Below, piece by piece: positions 1 to 7,565 of a DNA stretch of 64,000 nt (positions are counted from its first letter, which is position 1; the number at the start of each line of letters is the position of its first letter). Under the pieces are notes generated by a model. That model was not told where the DNA came from. It ran no database searches and saw only the letters and a list, made by a program, of their open reading frames with translations. Source of the stretch: Pseudoclavibacter chungangensis (GTDB lineage Bacteria > Actinomycetota > Actinomycetes > Actinomycetales > Microbacteriaceae); assembly GCF_013410545.1 (NCBI RefSeq), contig NZ_JACCFV010000001.1, positions 2,790,001 to 2,854,000 of the forward strand, read 5' to 3'. The position numbers and the translations under genes are program-made.

Positions 1-1
1 G

Positions 2-256
2 CGTCGTCGCACGCCCGGTTCGGTCGAGACGGCGGGTGCGGGCACGGTGACCGCCCCCATGCAGGCGACGATCGTGAAGTTCGCCGTCGAGGAGGGGCAG
101 AAGGTCGTCAAGGGCGATCTGCTCGTCGTGCTCGAGGCGATGAAGATGGAGCAGCCGATCGCGTCACAGCGCGACGGCGTCGTGCGCAGCATCCACGGTG
201 CACCGGGTGAGACGGTTCCGAGCGGGACGCCGCTGCTCGAGATCGCCGACGAGTAG
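2..256 (+). CDS. Biotin carboxylase/BCCP subunit, C-terminal fragment (acyl-CoA carboxylase alpha chain)
   Basis: This is the 3' end of a gene that begins before the window. The visible residues form a biotinyl (lipoyl-like) domain: [14 protein letters not shown] followed by the biotin attachment motif EAMKMEQPI, in which the lysine between the two methionines carries the biotin. In actinomycetes such a domain at the C-terminus of a long protein usually belongs to the alpha subunit of acetyl-/propionyl-CoA carboxylase, where biotin carries CO2 from the carboxylase to the beta subunit for malonyl-CoA or methylmalonyl-CoA synthesis. The upstream carboxylase domain is not in view, so pyruvate carboxylase or another biotin enzyme cannot be fully excluded. 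A strong terminator follows 10 nt after the stop. Confidence 0.88.
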   Translation, partial: RRRTPGSVETAGAGTVTAPMQATIVKFAVEEGQKVVKGDLLVVLEAMKMEQPIASQRDGVVRSIHGAPGETVPSGTPLLEIADE

Positions 257-265
257 ACCCGACCG

Positions 266-307
266 CACACGAGCGAGGCCCCTCCGCGGAGGGGCCTCGC
301 TCGTGTG
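266..307 (+). terminator. Strong intrinsic terminator-like hairpin after the biotin protein
   Basis: A perfect 20-bp inverted repeat (266-285 pairs with 288-307) with only GC between the arms; the ccgcgg centre extends the symmetry. It starts 10 nt after the stop codon. There is no clear T-run, which is common for actinomycete terminators. Confidence 0.8.
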
Positions 308-403
308 CGCCGCGTTCGCGCGCACCTCGTTCGGGCACGTGGCGTCGTCCGATCACGCCGCGTGCGCGCACACGCGATCATGCACACCCGAACACGCGCG
401 CCG

Positions 404-590
404 CGCGCCCCGTTCGTATGCGCCGCTCTCGCGAGTACCGTTCGCGCCCCAGCGCCCCGTTGGTACGCGCCGCCTCAACGTGCGCCCCGTTCGCGTGCGC
501 CACACGCCCCATTCGTACGCGCCGTTTTCGTGCGCGCCATTTTATGCGTCCGCGTTTCGTGCGCCCACGTTTCGTACGCGCCACGTTCGA
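404..590. repeat. Degenerate direct repeats (GCGCCCCGTTCGTACGCGCC-like units)
   Basis: The otherwise gene-free stretch 308-716 holds a run of imperfect units built on gcgcccCGTTCGTacgcgcc. Recognisable units lie near 404, 453, 482, 504 and 562, with irregular 20-50 bp spacing. No reading frame across it looks like a conserved protein. It could be decayed tandem duplication or a protein-binding array. Nothing else was recognised between 308 and 716. Confidence 0.5.
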
Positions 591-716
591 CCCACCGCGC
601 GGCGCGCCGGCCGATGGAGCAGGTGCGGCCGAGTCGAGCTCCCTGCCGATGACGCGCGAGCCGCACACCGGCAGACGGCGACGCGAGGTCACTCGACGCC
701 GACGCGACCCCGTGCG

Positions 717-980
717 TCAGTGCGCGCTGGTGGCGTCCGTCGCGGTTCGCGTCGCTGCCGGGTCGGGCGCGTCGTCCCACGGGACGGGCGTCGACGCGTA
801 GGCCGCGAACTCGGCCGGCTCGCGACCGATCCAGCTCGCCTGCCGCCCGCACCACGCGAGCGCCCTCGCGAGGTGCACGCCGATCGTGCGCTGCGGACGC
901 AGTTCGTGCCGGCGCGATCCGCCGACCCGCCGGGCGGACCAGGACACCGCGTTCTGTCGGGGTGACGCCTGTGCGGTCAT
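717..980 (-). CDS. Small hypothetical protein, 87 aa
   Basis: I do not recognise this protein. Reading from the ATG at 980, almost every third codon position is G or C, which is the local coding signature. The protein is basic in its N-terminal half (RRVGGSRRHELRPQRT) and has a Trp/Cys-containing centre (LAWCGRQASWIGREPAEFAAYA) and a disordered Asp/Pro/Ala/Thr tail. No signal peptide or membrane segment is visible. A TATCGT hexamer around 1012-1017 on the same strand could be its -10 element, which would leave a leader of about 30 nt containing a weak GGAAG. A longer frame reaches 1064, but its first 28 residues do not look conserved. It is transcribed in the same direction as the downstream-facing lpdA gene, from which a palindromic repeat separates it. 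Confidence 0.5.
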   Translation of the reverse strand: MTAQASPRQNAVSWSARRVGGSRRHELRPQRTIGVHLARALAWCGRQASWIGREPAEFAAYASTPVPWDDAPDPAATRTATDATSAH

Positions 981-1094
981 CGTTCGTCTCGCTTCCGTCG
1001 TGGTTGGCTCGACGATACGAAGCTCACCCGAGGACGAACAGACCCGATCGAAACACGTCGTCACAGAGTGACGTCACACGACGCGAACGCCCGC

Positions 1095-1151
1095 GTTCCG
1101 GGTGGTTTTCGGGCTTCCGGGTGCCCCGGAACCCCGAAAACCGCCCGGAAC
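1095..1151. repeat. Dispersed long palindrome, copy 1
   Basis: Imperfect 26-bp inverted repeat with arms of the type gttccgggtggttttcgg, sharing its core with the copies at 10020, 25138, 25932, 27564 and 29540. It lies just beyond the 3' end of the lpdA gene, where it could terminate transcription. Confidence 0.8.
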
Positions 1152-1180
1152 TCGCTCGCGTTCGCGAGCGCTCGGGGTGG

Positions 1181-2623
1181 TCAGTCGTTCGTGACGTCCG
1201 GGCGGTGCATCGCGCGCGCCGCGTCCGTGATCGAGCTCGACAGGCTCGGGTACACGGCCCACGCGCGCGCGAACTGATCGACCGTGAGTCGCTGCTCGAT
1301 CGCGATCGAGAGCGGCAGGATGAGCTCCGACGCCTTCGGCGACACGATGACGCCGCCGATGATGATGCCCTGGTCCTTGCCCGCGATGAGCTTCACGAAC
1401 CCGTCACGCACGTTCTGCATCTTCGCTCGCGGGTTCTGCGAGAGCGGCAGCTTGTGGATGCGCCCGTCGCGCTCGCCGTCCTCGATCGAGTGCGCCTGCC
1501 AGCCGACCGTCGCGATCTCGGGGTACGTGAAGATATTCGACGCGACGTTGCGCAGATTGATCGGCCGCACCTCGTCGCCGAGCGCGTGGAACACGGCCGT
1601 GCGCCCCTGCACCGACGCGACCGATGCGAGCGGCAGGAACGCCGTGCAGTCGCCCGCCGCATAGATGTTCGGTACCGAGGTGCGCGCGACCTTGTTCACG
1701 CGGATGTGCCCCGAATCGGTCAGCTCGACGCCGACGCTGTCGAGTCCGATGTTCTGCGTATTCGGGATCGAACCGACCGCGATGAGCACGTGCGAGCCAC
1801 GCACCTCGCGACCGTCCGAGAGCGTCACGACGACCTCGTCCCCCTCGCGCACGGCCGACTCGGCGCGCGATTTCGAGAGCACGGTCATGCCGTTGCGCTT
1901 GAACACCTTCTCGATCACGTCGGCCGCGTCCGCGTCCTCGCCGGGCAGCACGCGGTCGCGGCTCGAGACGAGCGTCACCTTCGTGCCGAGCGCCGTGTAG
2001 GCCGACGCGAACTCGGCACCCGTGACACCCGATCCGACGACGATGAGGTGGCTCGGCATCTCGGTCAGGTTGTAGAGCTGCGTCCACGTCAGGATGCGCT
2101 CGCCGTCGGGCTTCGCGGTCTCGAGCGTGCGCGGCCGCGCCCCGACCGCGACGACGGCGGTGTCGTACTCGACCCGGTCGAAGTCCTGCCCCTTCGGGCC
2201 CGTGCGCACACCGACCGCACCGGGACCGTCGAAGTAGCCCTCGCCCTGCACGACCTTGACGCCCGCGTCGACGAGCGCGTTGCGCATGTCGTCGGACTGG
2301 TTGCCCGCGAGCCGCAGCAGACGCTGGTTGAGCTTCGTGAGGTTGACGGCGACCTCGGGCCGCAGCGCCTTGCCGTCCTTGCCGCGGGCGAAGAACTGCA
2401 CGCCGAGTTCGCCGGACTCGCGGATGGCGGTCGCGGCCTCGGCGGTCGCGATGAGGGTCTTGGAGGGGACGACGTCGGTGAGGACGGCGGCCCCACCGAC
2501 ACCCGTGCGCTCGATGAGCGTGACGTCGGCGCCGAGCTGCGCACCGGCGAGGGCGGACTCGTATCCGCCCGGACCGCCGCCCAGGACGACGATGCGGTGC
2601 TTTCGATCGAAGGTGGTGACCAT
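1181..2623 (-). CDS. lpdA: NAD(P)H-quinone dehydrogenase, LpdA type (class I pyridine nucleotide-disulphide oxidoreductase fold)
   Basis: A 480-aa flavoprotein with an N-terminal FAD-binding GGGPGGYESA (residues 15-24), a central NAD(P)-binding GSGVTGAEFA and a C-terminal FAD motif YAAGDCTAFLPLASVA, followed by the dimerisation domain. The redox-active CxxxxC of true lipoamide dehydrogenases is absent: the segment reads GVGGAAVLTDVVPSKT (41-56). This matches mycobacterial LpdA (Rv3303c), which reduces quinones with NAD(P)H instead of acting in 2-oxoacid dehydrogenase complexes. The expected role is cytosolic NAD(P)H:quinone reduction and protection from oxidative stress. Length fits the family (about 490 aa). 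It is divergent from the PNP gene, with about 107 bp between them, and its 3' end is followed by palindrome copy 1. The assignment as non-lipoamide reductase rests on the missing cysteines. Confidence 0.88.
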   Translation of the reverse strand: MVTTFDRKHRIVVLGGGPGGYESALAGAQLGADVTLIERTGVGGAAVLTDVVPSKTLIATAEAATAIRESGELGVQFFARGKDGKALRPEVAVNLTKLNQRLLRLAGNQSDDMRNALVDAGVKVVQGEGYFDGPGAVGVRTGPKGQDFDRVEYDTAVVAVGARPRTLETAKPDGERILTWTQLYNLTEMPSHLIVVGSGVTGAEFASAYTALGTKVTLVSSRDRVLPGEDADAADVIEKVFKRNGMTVLSKSRAESAVREGDEVVVTLSDGREVRGSHVLIAVGSIPNTQNIGLDSVGVELTDSGHIRVNKVARTSVPNIYAAGDCTAFLPLASVASVQGRTAVFHALGDEVRPINLRNVASNIFTYPEIATVGWQAHSIEDGERDGRIHKLPLSQNPRAKMQNVRDGFVKLIAGKDQGIIIGGVIVSPKASELILPLSIAIEQRLTVDQFARAWAVYPSLSSSITDAARAMHRPDVTND

Positions 2624-2718
2624 GGCGAACAGTTTGCCAGCCTCGGGCGACCGGTTCGTGCGGCCCCGCCCACGCGGGATCAGACCGGGGCGTGAAGCGC
2701 CCGGGATGCCCGCTCGCC

Positions 2719-2724
2719 TACAGT
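2719..2724 (+). promoter_or_regulatory. -10 element of punA, leaderless arrangement
   Basis: TACAGT ends 7 nt before the ATG at 2731, so transcription is predicted to begin at or next to the start codon. There is no ribosome-binding site. Confidence 0.6.
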
Positions 2725-2730
2725 GGCCAC

Positions 2731-3564
2731 ATGACCACGAAGTCCATCAATCCACTGGACGACCCGGGGATCGACCCGGTCGCCGTCGCCCGCGAAGCAG
2801 CGGATGCGATCGCCACCGCGACGGGCGTCGAGCGCCACGACATCGCGCTCACGCTCGGCTCCGGCTGGGGCCGGGCAGCCGATCTGATCGGCGAGACCGT
2901 CGCGACGGTCCCCGCGAGCGACATCCCCGGATTCTCGAAGCCCGCGCTCGCCGGGCACACGGGCACGATCCGCTCGATCCGCCTGCCGAGCGGTGCGCAC
3001 GCGCTCGTCATCGGCGCCCGTACCCACTACTACGAGGGGCACGGCGTGCGCCGCGTCGTGCACTCCGTCCGTACGGCCGCGGCGACGGGCGCGACGACGA
3101 TGATCCTCACGAACGGGGCGGGCGGCGTGCGCCCCGAGTGGGCTCCGGGCACGCCCGTGCTCATCTCGGACCACATCAACCTGACGGCCGACTCCCCGCT
3201 CGAGGGCGCGACGTTCATCGATCTCACCGATCTGTACTCGGCGCGGCTCCGCGGCATCGCGCGCGAGGTGCGCGAGCTCGACGAGGGCGTGTACGTGCAG
3301 TTCCGCGGCCCGAACTACGAGACGCCCGCCGAGGTGCGCATGGCGCGGACGATCGGCGGCGACATCGTCGGCATGTCGACCGCGCTCGAGGCGATCGCCG
3401 CCCGCGAGGCGGGCATGGAGGTGCTCGGCCTCTCGCTCATCACGAACGCTGCGGCCGGCGTCTCGGACCAGCCGCTCAGCCACGAAGAGGTCATCGAGGC
3501 GGGTCGGGCGGCCGAGGCCGAACTCGGCGCGCTCCTCGGTGAGATCGTGACGAGGATCCGATGA
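2731..3564 (+). CDS. punA: Purine-nucleoside phosphorylase (trimeric family)
   Basis: A 277-aa enzyme that phosphorolyses inosine, guanosine and their deoxy forms to the base and (deoxy)ribose-1-phosphate. It shows the phosphate-binding LGSGWG (42-47) and GHTGTIRS around His76, the RTHYYEGH segment (97-104), TNGAGG (128-133), the base-side GMSTALE (214-220) and ITNAAAG with the purine-contacting Asn. Length matches the trimeric (PNP/MTAP class 2) family. The ATG at 2731 is chosen because a TACAGT -10 element sits 7 nt upstream; a start 39 nt earlier would lie inside that promoter. Its stop overlaps the start of the phosphohexomutase gene (ATGA), so the two are translationally coupled and the released sugar phosphate may be handled by the partner enzyme. 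Confidence 0.95.
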   Translation: MTTKSINPLDDPGIDPVAVAREAADAIATATGVERHDIALTLGSGWGRAADLIGETVATVPASDIPGFSKPALAGHTGTIRSIRLPSGAHALVIGARTHYYEGHGVRRVVHSVRTAAATGATTMILTNGAGGVRPEWAPGTPVLISDHINLTADSPLEGATFIDLTDLYSARLRGIAREVRELDEGVYVQFRGPNYETPAEVRMARTIGGDIVGMSTALEAIAAREAGMEVLGLSLITNAAAGVSDQPLSHEEVIEAGRAAEAELGALLGEIVTRIR

Positions 3565-5300
3565 GCGGCGAGGAGCGCATCACGCGACCTCTGCAGATCG
3601 CGCTGCGCTACGGGGCCGAATCGTGGATGGACCAGGACCCGGACGCCGCGACGCGCGCCGAGATGGGCGACCTCCTCCGCCGTGCCGGTGAGCTGTGCGA
3701 GGCGAGCGAGTGGATCGGCACCGAGGACACGAGCGACCGGGCGGACGCGTGGCGGGCCCTCGAGGACCGCTTCCGCGCCCGACTCGCGTTCGGAACGGCG
3801 GGCCTGCGGGGCGAGCTCGGCGCGGGACCGAACCGCATGAACCGGGTCCTCGTCGCACAGGCGGCGCGCGGCTTCGCCGACTACCTGCTCGCACGCGAGG
3901 CCGAGCCGACGATCGTCGTCGGCTACGACGCACGCATCAACTCGGACGTGTTCGCGCGCGACACGGCCGAGATCATGCAGGCGGCGGGCGTGCGCGCGAC
4001 GCTCCTGCCTCGACGGCTCCCCACGCCCGTCCTCGCGTTCGCGGTCCGACACCTCGGCGCGTCGGCCGGCGTCATGGTCACCGCATCCCACAACCCGAAG
4101 CGCGACAACGGGTACAAGGTGTATCTCGGGGGCGAGGACGGCGGCTCGCAGATCGTCGCGCCCGCCGATGCCGAGATCGCGCAGGCGATCCTCGACGTCG
4201 CGAACGGGCGCAAACTCCACGACATCCCCCGTGCCCAGGACTACGAGATCGGTGACGAGTCGATCGTCGACGCCTACGTCGACGCGACGGCCGCCGCGTT
4301 CCGGGGACGCCCCGGCCCGCTGAACTGGGTGTACACGCCCATGCACGGCGTCGGCCTCGAGACCTTCGAGCGCGTCCTCGATCGCATCGGGGTACCGAAG
4401 CCAGCGGTCGTCCGTGCACAGGCCGACCCCGACGGAGCGTTCCCGACGCTCGACTTCCCGAACCCGGAGGAGCCCGGCGCGCTCGACCTCGCGTTCGCGG
4501 CCGCCGACACCGCGTCGGCCGAACTGATCATCGCGCACGACCCCGACGCAGACCGGCTCGCGGTCGCGATCCCGACGGCCGGCGGCTGGCGCGCGTTCGG
4601 CGGCAACGACATCGGCAAGCTCCTCGGCTGGCGCGCCGCGCAGCACGTGCAGGAGGCGGGGACGACGGGCACGCTCGCGACGTCGCTCGTGTCCTCCCCC
4701 GCGCTGGAGGCGGTCGCGACGGCGTACGGCCTCGACTACGCCGAGACCCCGACGGGGTTCAAGTGGATCTCGCGTGCGCCGGGCATCGTGTTCGGCTACG
4801 AGGAGGCGCTCGGCTATCTCGTCGACCCCGACAAGGTGCACGACAAGGACGGCCTGTCGGCGGCCGTCGCGATCCTCGAACTCGCGATCGGACTCGCCGC
4901 AGAGAACCGCACGCTCGCCGACCTCGACGCCGATTTCGCGGACCGCTTCGGGACGTTCGCCTCGCGTCAGGTGTCGAACCGCTTCGCGGAGGTGAGCGAG
5001 ATCCCCCGCATCATGGCCGCGCTGCGCGCCGCGCTCCCGACCGAGATCGGCGGGGTCCGGGTCGCGGGTGTCGACGACTTCGCGGACGGCTTCGGGGACA
5101 TCCCGCCGAGCGACATCCTGCGGCTGCGACTCGAGGACGGGACGCGCATCATGGTGCGCCCGAGCGGCACGGAGCCGAAGATCAAGGTCTACATCGACGC
5201 GCAGGCCGGCGGCGACGACGCGGCCGCACGCGAGCGAACGGCGAACCGGGCGGCGGACGGCGCGGCGGACGCGATGCGGGAGCTGCTCGCCGGCATCTGA
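3561..5300 (+). CDS. Phospho-sugar mutase (phosphomannomutase/phosphoglucomutase/phosphopentomutase-like)
   Basis: A 579-aa alpha-D-phosphohexomutase. Domain markers in order: FGTAGLRG (78-85), the active-site TASHNP with phospho-Ser176, the metal-binding HDPDADRLA near residue 325, the sugar-specificity loop GYEEALGY near 411, and the C-terminal phosphate-binding RPSGTEPKIK. The length and the GYEEALGY loop resemble the long PGM2/PMM group, which in other organisms interconverts hexose- or pentose-1-phosphates and 5/6-phosphates. Because it overlaps the PNP stop by ATGA, phosphopentomutase activity (ribose-1-P to ribose-5-P) is a plausible job, and no DeoB-type phosphopentomutase is seen in this nucleoside block. 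That specificity is inferred from context. Confidence 0.88.
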   Translation: MSGEERITRPLQIALRYGAESWMDQDPDAATRAEMGDLLRRAGELCEASEWIGTEDTSDRADAWRALEDRFRARLAFGTAGLRGELGAGPNRMNRVLVAQAARGFADYLLAREAEPTIVVGYDARINSDVFARDTAEIMQAAGVRATLLPRRLPTPVLAFAVRHLGASAGVMVTASHNPKRDNGYKVYLGGEDGGSQIVAPADAEIAQAILDVANGRKLHDIPRAQDYEIGDESIVDAYVDATAAAFRGRPGPLNWVYTPMHGVGLETFERVLDRIGVPKPAVVRAQADPDGAFPTLDFPNPEEPGALDLAFAAADTASAELIIAHDPDADRLAVAIPTAGGWRAFGGNDIGKLLGWRAAQHVQEAGTTGTLATSLVSSPALEAVATAYGLDYAETPTGFKWISRAPGIVFGYEEALGYLVDPDKVHDKDGLSAAVAILELAIGLAAENRTLADLDADFADRFGTFASRQVSNRFAEVSEIPRIMAALRAALPTEIGGVRVAGVDDFADGFGDIPPSDILRLRLEDGTRIMVRPSGTEPKIKVYIDAQAGGDDAAARERTANRAADGAADAMRELLAGI

Positions 5301-5313
5301 GCCGGGCGCGCGT

Positions 5314-5350
5314 CGACGGGCGGTGTGCCGATCGGGCACGCCGCCCGTCG
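5314..5350. terminator. Terminator-like inverted repeat between convergent genes
   Basis: Arms CGACGGGCGGtGTGCC and its near-complement enclose a short gatc loop. It lies 14 nt after the mutase stop and could also serve the PTS/adenosine deaminase operon coming from the other side. The rest of the 310-bp gap (to 5610) shows nothing else. Confidence 0.65.
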
Positions 5351-5610
5351 CACGTCGCGCGTCGCGGGGGCGCGCACGCGCACGCGCGCACCGGACGATG
5401 CACGACACGTCCGAGGCATCGGTCCCGTGCACGCGTGTGCACACGTCGGCCAGGCATCGCGCGGATGATCGTTCGCACCCGCGCGCCTCGGTCCCCGCCC
5501 CAGGATCCGGATCCGGGTCGAGCCTCCAGCGGTCCGCGTCGTCGGTCGCACCGGTCCCGCCCGGCCGCGCGCACCGCACCGCCCGCGAGGCGGACGCGCG
5601 TCCGCGCGAG

Positions 5611-6117
5611 CTACGCGGTGTGGGGCGCGTCGGGTGCGTCGACGGCGATGCCCGCCTCGGCGAGCCGCTCGGCGACACCGCGCGCGAGCGCGTCCGCGTC
5701 CGTCGCCGACAGCAGGGCGTCGATCGTGCCGTCGCTGTCGAGCAGGCGCGCGATCGCCGCGATGATCGTCACGTGCTCGTCGGGACGGCGCACCGCGATG
5801 CCGACGACCGCGCGCACGGGGTCGAAGCGCCGGTGACCGAAGTCGACGCCGTCCGGGAACGTCAGGATGACGGCACCGTTGTGACGGACGTCGGAGCCCG
5901 GCTTCGCGTGCACGAGCGCCACGCCGGGCGCGACGACCATGTACGGCCCGTACGTCTCGATGACCTCGAGCATGCGGCGCGTGTACCCCGCCGTCGTCGC
6001 CCCGCGTGAGACGAGCAGCGCGCCCGCCTGATCGACCGCGTCGCGCCAGCTCCGCGCCTCGAGCCCGAGACGGACGTCCCCCGGCCCGAACGCGAGTTCG
6101 ACCGACGACGCGTTCAT
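5611..6117 (-). CDS. PTS EIIA domain protein (mannitol/fructose type), stand-alone
   Basis: A 168-aa single-domain EIIA of the mannitol/fructose/ascorbate type. The phosphorylatable histidine is His70 in GVALVHAKPGSDV, and the C-terminal segment has the usual AAIARLLDSDGTIDALLSA helix. EIIA proteins take phosphate from HPr and normally pass it to EIIB; no EIIB or EIIC is present here. The ATG at 6117 overlaps the adenosine deaminase stop (ATGA), so it is coupled to that gene and not to a sugar permease. This suggests either a regulatory role linking PTS phosphorylation state to nucleoside use, or service to a distant permease. An upstream extension to 6447 is rejected because it would run through the deaminase gene. 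Confidence 0.87.
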   Translation of the reverse strand: MNASSVELAFGPGDVRLGLEARSWRDAVDQAGALLVSRGATTAGYTRRMLEVIETYGPYMVVAPGVALVHAKPGSDVRHNGAVILTFPDGVDFGHRRFDPVRAVVGIAVRRPDEHVTIIAAIARLLDSDGTIDALLSATDADALARGVAERLAEAGIAVDAPDAPHTA

Positions 6118-7247
6118 CGACCCGCCTCGTCGAACCCGTCGATGACGAGGTCGGTCAGCTCCTCTCGATCCTCGACCGGGAGGAACGCGGCCTCGGCCGC
6201 GTTCAACTGGAAGGTCTCGAGGTCCTCGAGGTCGTAGTCGAACGCGTCGGCGAGGCGTGCGAGTTCGCGCGTGATGGTCGTCGCGCTCATGAGCCGATTG
6301 TCCGTGTTGACCGTGACCGTGAACCCGAGCTGGTAGAGCAGGTCGAAGGGGTGGTCCTCGATCTCGTCGCCCCACGCCTCGATCGCACCGGTCTGCAGGT
6401 TCGACGACGGACTCAGCTCGAGCGCGATCCGGCGGTCCTTCACCCACTGCGCGAGCGCGCCGAGCACGACCTCGGTGCCGTCCTCACCGCGCTCACCGAT
6501 CTCGATGTCCTCGGCGATACGCACGCCGTGCCCGAGACGGAGCGCCCGTGCGTCGAGCAGCGCGCCTCGGATCGAGTCGAGGCCGTCCGCCTCGCCCGCG
6601 TGCACGGTCGCGGGGAACCACGCACCGGCGAGCAGATCGAACGCCGGCTGCAGGAGCGACGGCGGGAATCCCGCCTCGGGGCCCGCGATGTCGAAGCCCA
6701 CGACGCCACGGTCGCGGTGCCGGAGCGCGAGCTCGGCGATCTCGCGCCCGTCGCCGGCGTGACGCATCGCGCTCACGAGCTGTCCGACGCGGACGGGGCG
6801 ACGGCCCGCGTGACGCACGTCGTCGATGCCCTGCTCGATGCCCTCCTGCACGGCCTCGACGGCCTCGTCGAGCGAGAGCCCGCGCGCGAGGTGCTGCTCG
6901 GGCGCCCAGCGCACCTCGCCGTACACGACGCCGTCAGCGCCGAGATCGTTGACGAAGTCCCGCGCGACGCGACGCAGGCCCTGCCTCGTCTGCATGACGG
7001 CGGTCGTCACGTCGAAGGTCTTGAGGTACTCGACGAGCGAGCCCGAGTCGGACTGGTCCGCGAACCAGGCCGCGAGTTCGGGCGCGTCGGTGCTCGGCAG
7101 TTCGATGCCGATCTCGTCGGCGAGTTCGATGATCGTCTGGGGGCGCAGGCCGCCGTCCAGGTGGTCGTGCAACGACACCTTGGGCAGCGACGCGATGTCG
7201 GTGCCGTCGGGCAGGACGTGCTCGTCCCCGACATCGTGGTTGGACAT
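6114..7247 (-). CDS. add: Adenosine deaminase
   Basis: A 377-aa zinc amidohydrolase that converts (deoxy)adenosine to (deoxy)inosine, which the PNP in this window can then cleave. Metal and catalytic motifs are all visible: SLHDHLDGGLRP (His27 and His29), the VHAGEADG histidine and catalytic Glu, RLGHGVR, ELSPSSN and the C-terminal VNTDNRLMS aspartate. Length fits the family. A GAGGGAG ribosome-binding site precedes the ATG. A TACGCT hexamer at 7307-7302 (minus strand) could be its -10, giving a leader of about 50 nt that contains a GGCGCCGC/GCGGCGCC hairpin (7276-7294). It forms an operon with the downstream EIIA gene. The 318-bp gap to 7565 otherwise shows no gene. Confidence 0.95.
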   Translation of the reverse strand: MSNHDVGDEHVLPDGTDIASLPKVSLHDHLDGGLRPQTIIELADEIGIELPSTDAPELAAWFADQSDSGSLVEYLKTFDVTTAVMQTRQGLRRVARDFVNDLGADGVVYGEVRWAPEQHLARGLSLDEAVEAVQEGIEQGIDDVRHAGRRPVRVGQLVSAMRHAGDGREIAELALRHRDRGVVGFDIAGPEAGFPPSLLQPAFDLLAGAWFPATVHAGEADGLDSIRGALLDARALRLGHGVRIAEDIEIGERGEDGTEVVLGALAQWVKDRRIALELSPSSNLQTGAIEAWGDEIEDHPFDLLYQLGFTVTVNTDNRLMSATTITRELARLADAFDYDLEDLETFQLNAAEAAFLPVEDREELTDLVIDGFDEAGR

Positions 7248-7565
7248 GCATACTCCCTCGGACGCTCACGGACACGGCGCCGCCGCGCGGCGCCGTCGAC
7301 AAGCGTAGCGAATCCCCGTCACACGAGCCCGGGCCACACCGCCCCGCCCGGCGATGCATCGGCGCCAGGTCGTGGCGAGGGCTGCGGGGTCCGGGCTGCG
7401 AGCTGCGGATGCGGGGACAGCTCGCGCACGAGCGCCGCGCGTTCCGTCGTGGCCGGCCGGCGCTGTCGCTCGGCCGGGGGGCGCCCGCGAGGCGCGCGAC
7501 GATCGGTCGCCACGTCCGGACGCACGGTCGTGTTCCCTGAACGGCCGCGGATCATGCTGTGGAGC

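Noticed and set aside
404-590. Possible CRISPR array
   Set aside because: Units are imperfect, spacing is irregular, no constant-length spacers exist and no cas gene is present.
198-965. 255-residue frame and several overlapping frames in 300-960
   Set aside because: Arg/Ala/Pro-rich without conserved pattern; they cross the terminator and the degenerate repeats. Only the 87-residue minus-strand frame keeps the local codon bias.
1181-2623. Lipoamide dehydrogenase (Lpd/E3) as the name for this flavoprotein
   Set aside because: The redox-active CxxxxC is missing and the segment fits LpdA-type quinone reductases.
962-2695. 577-residue open frame on the plus strand
   Set aside because: It is antisense to lpdA, is almost pure Arg/Asp/Glu/Val/Ala as expected for a shadow frame in G+C-rich DNA, and has no family motif.
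6118-6447. N-terminal extension of the EIIA protein
   Set aside because: It would overlap the adenosine deaminase gene by more than 300 nt. The internal ATG at 6117 gives the standard domain and a typical ATGA overlap.
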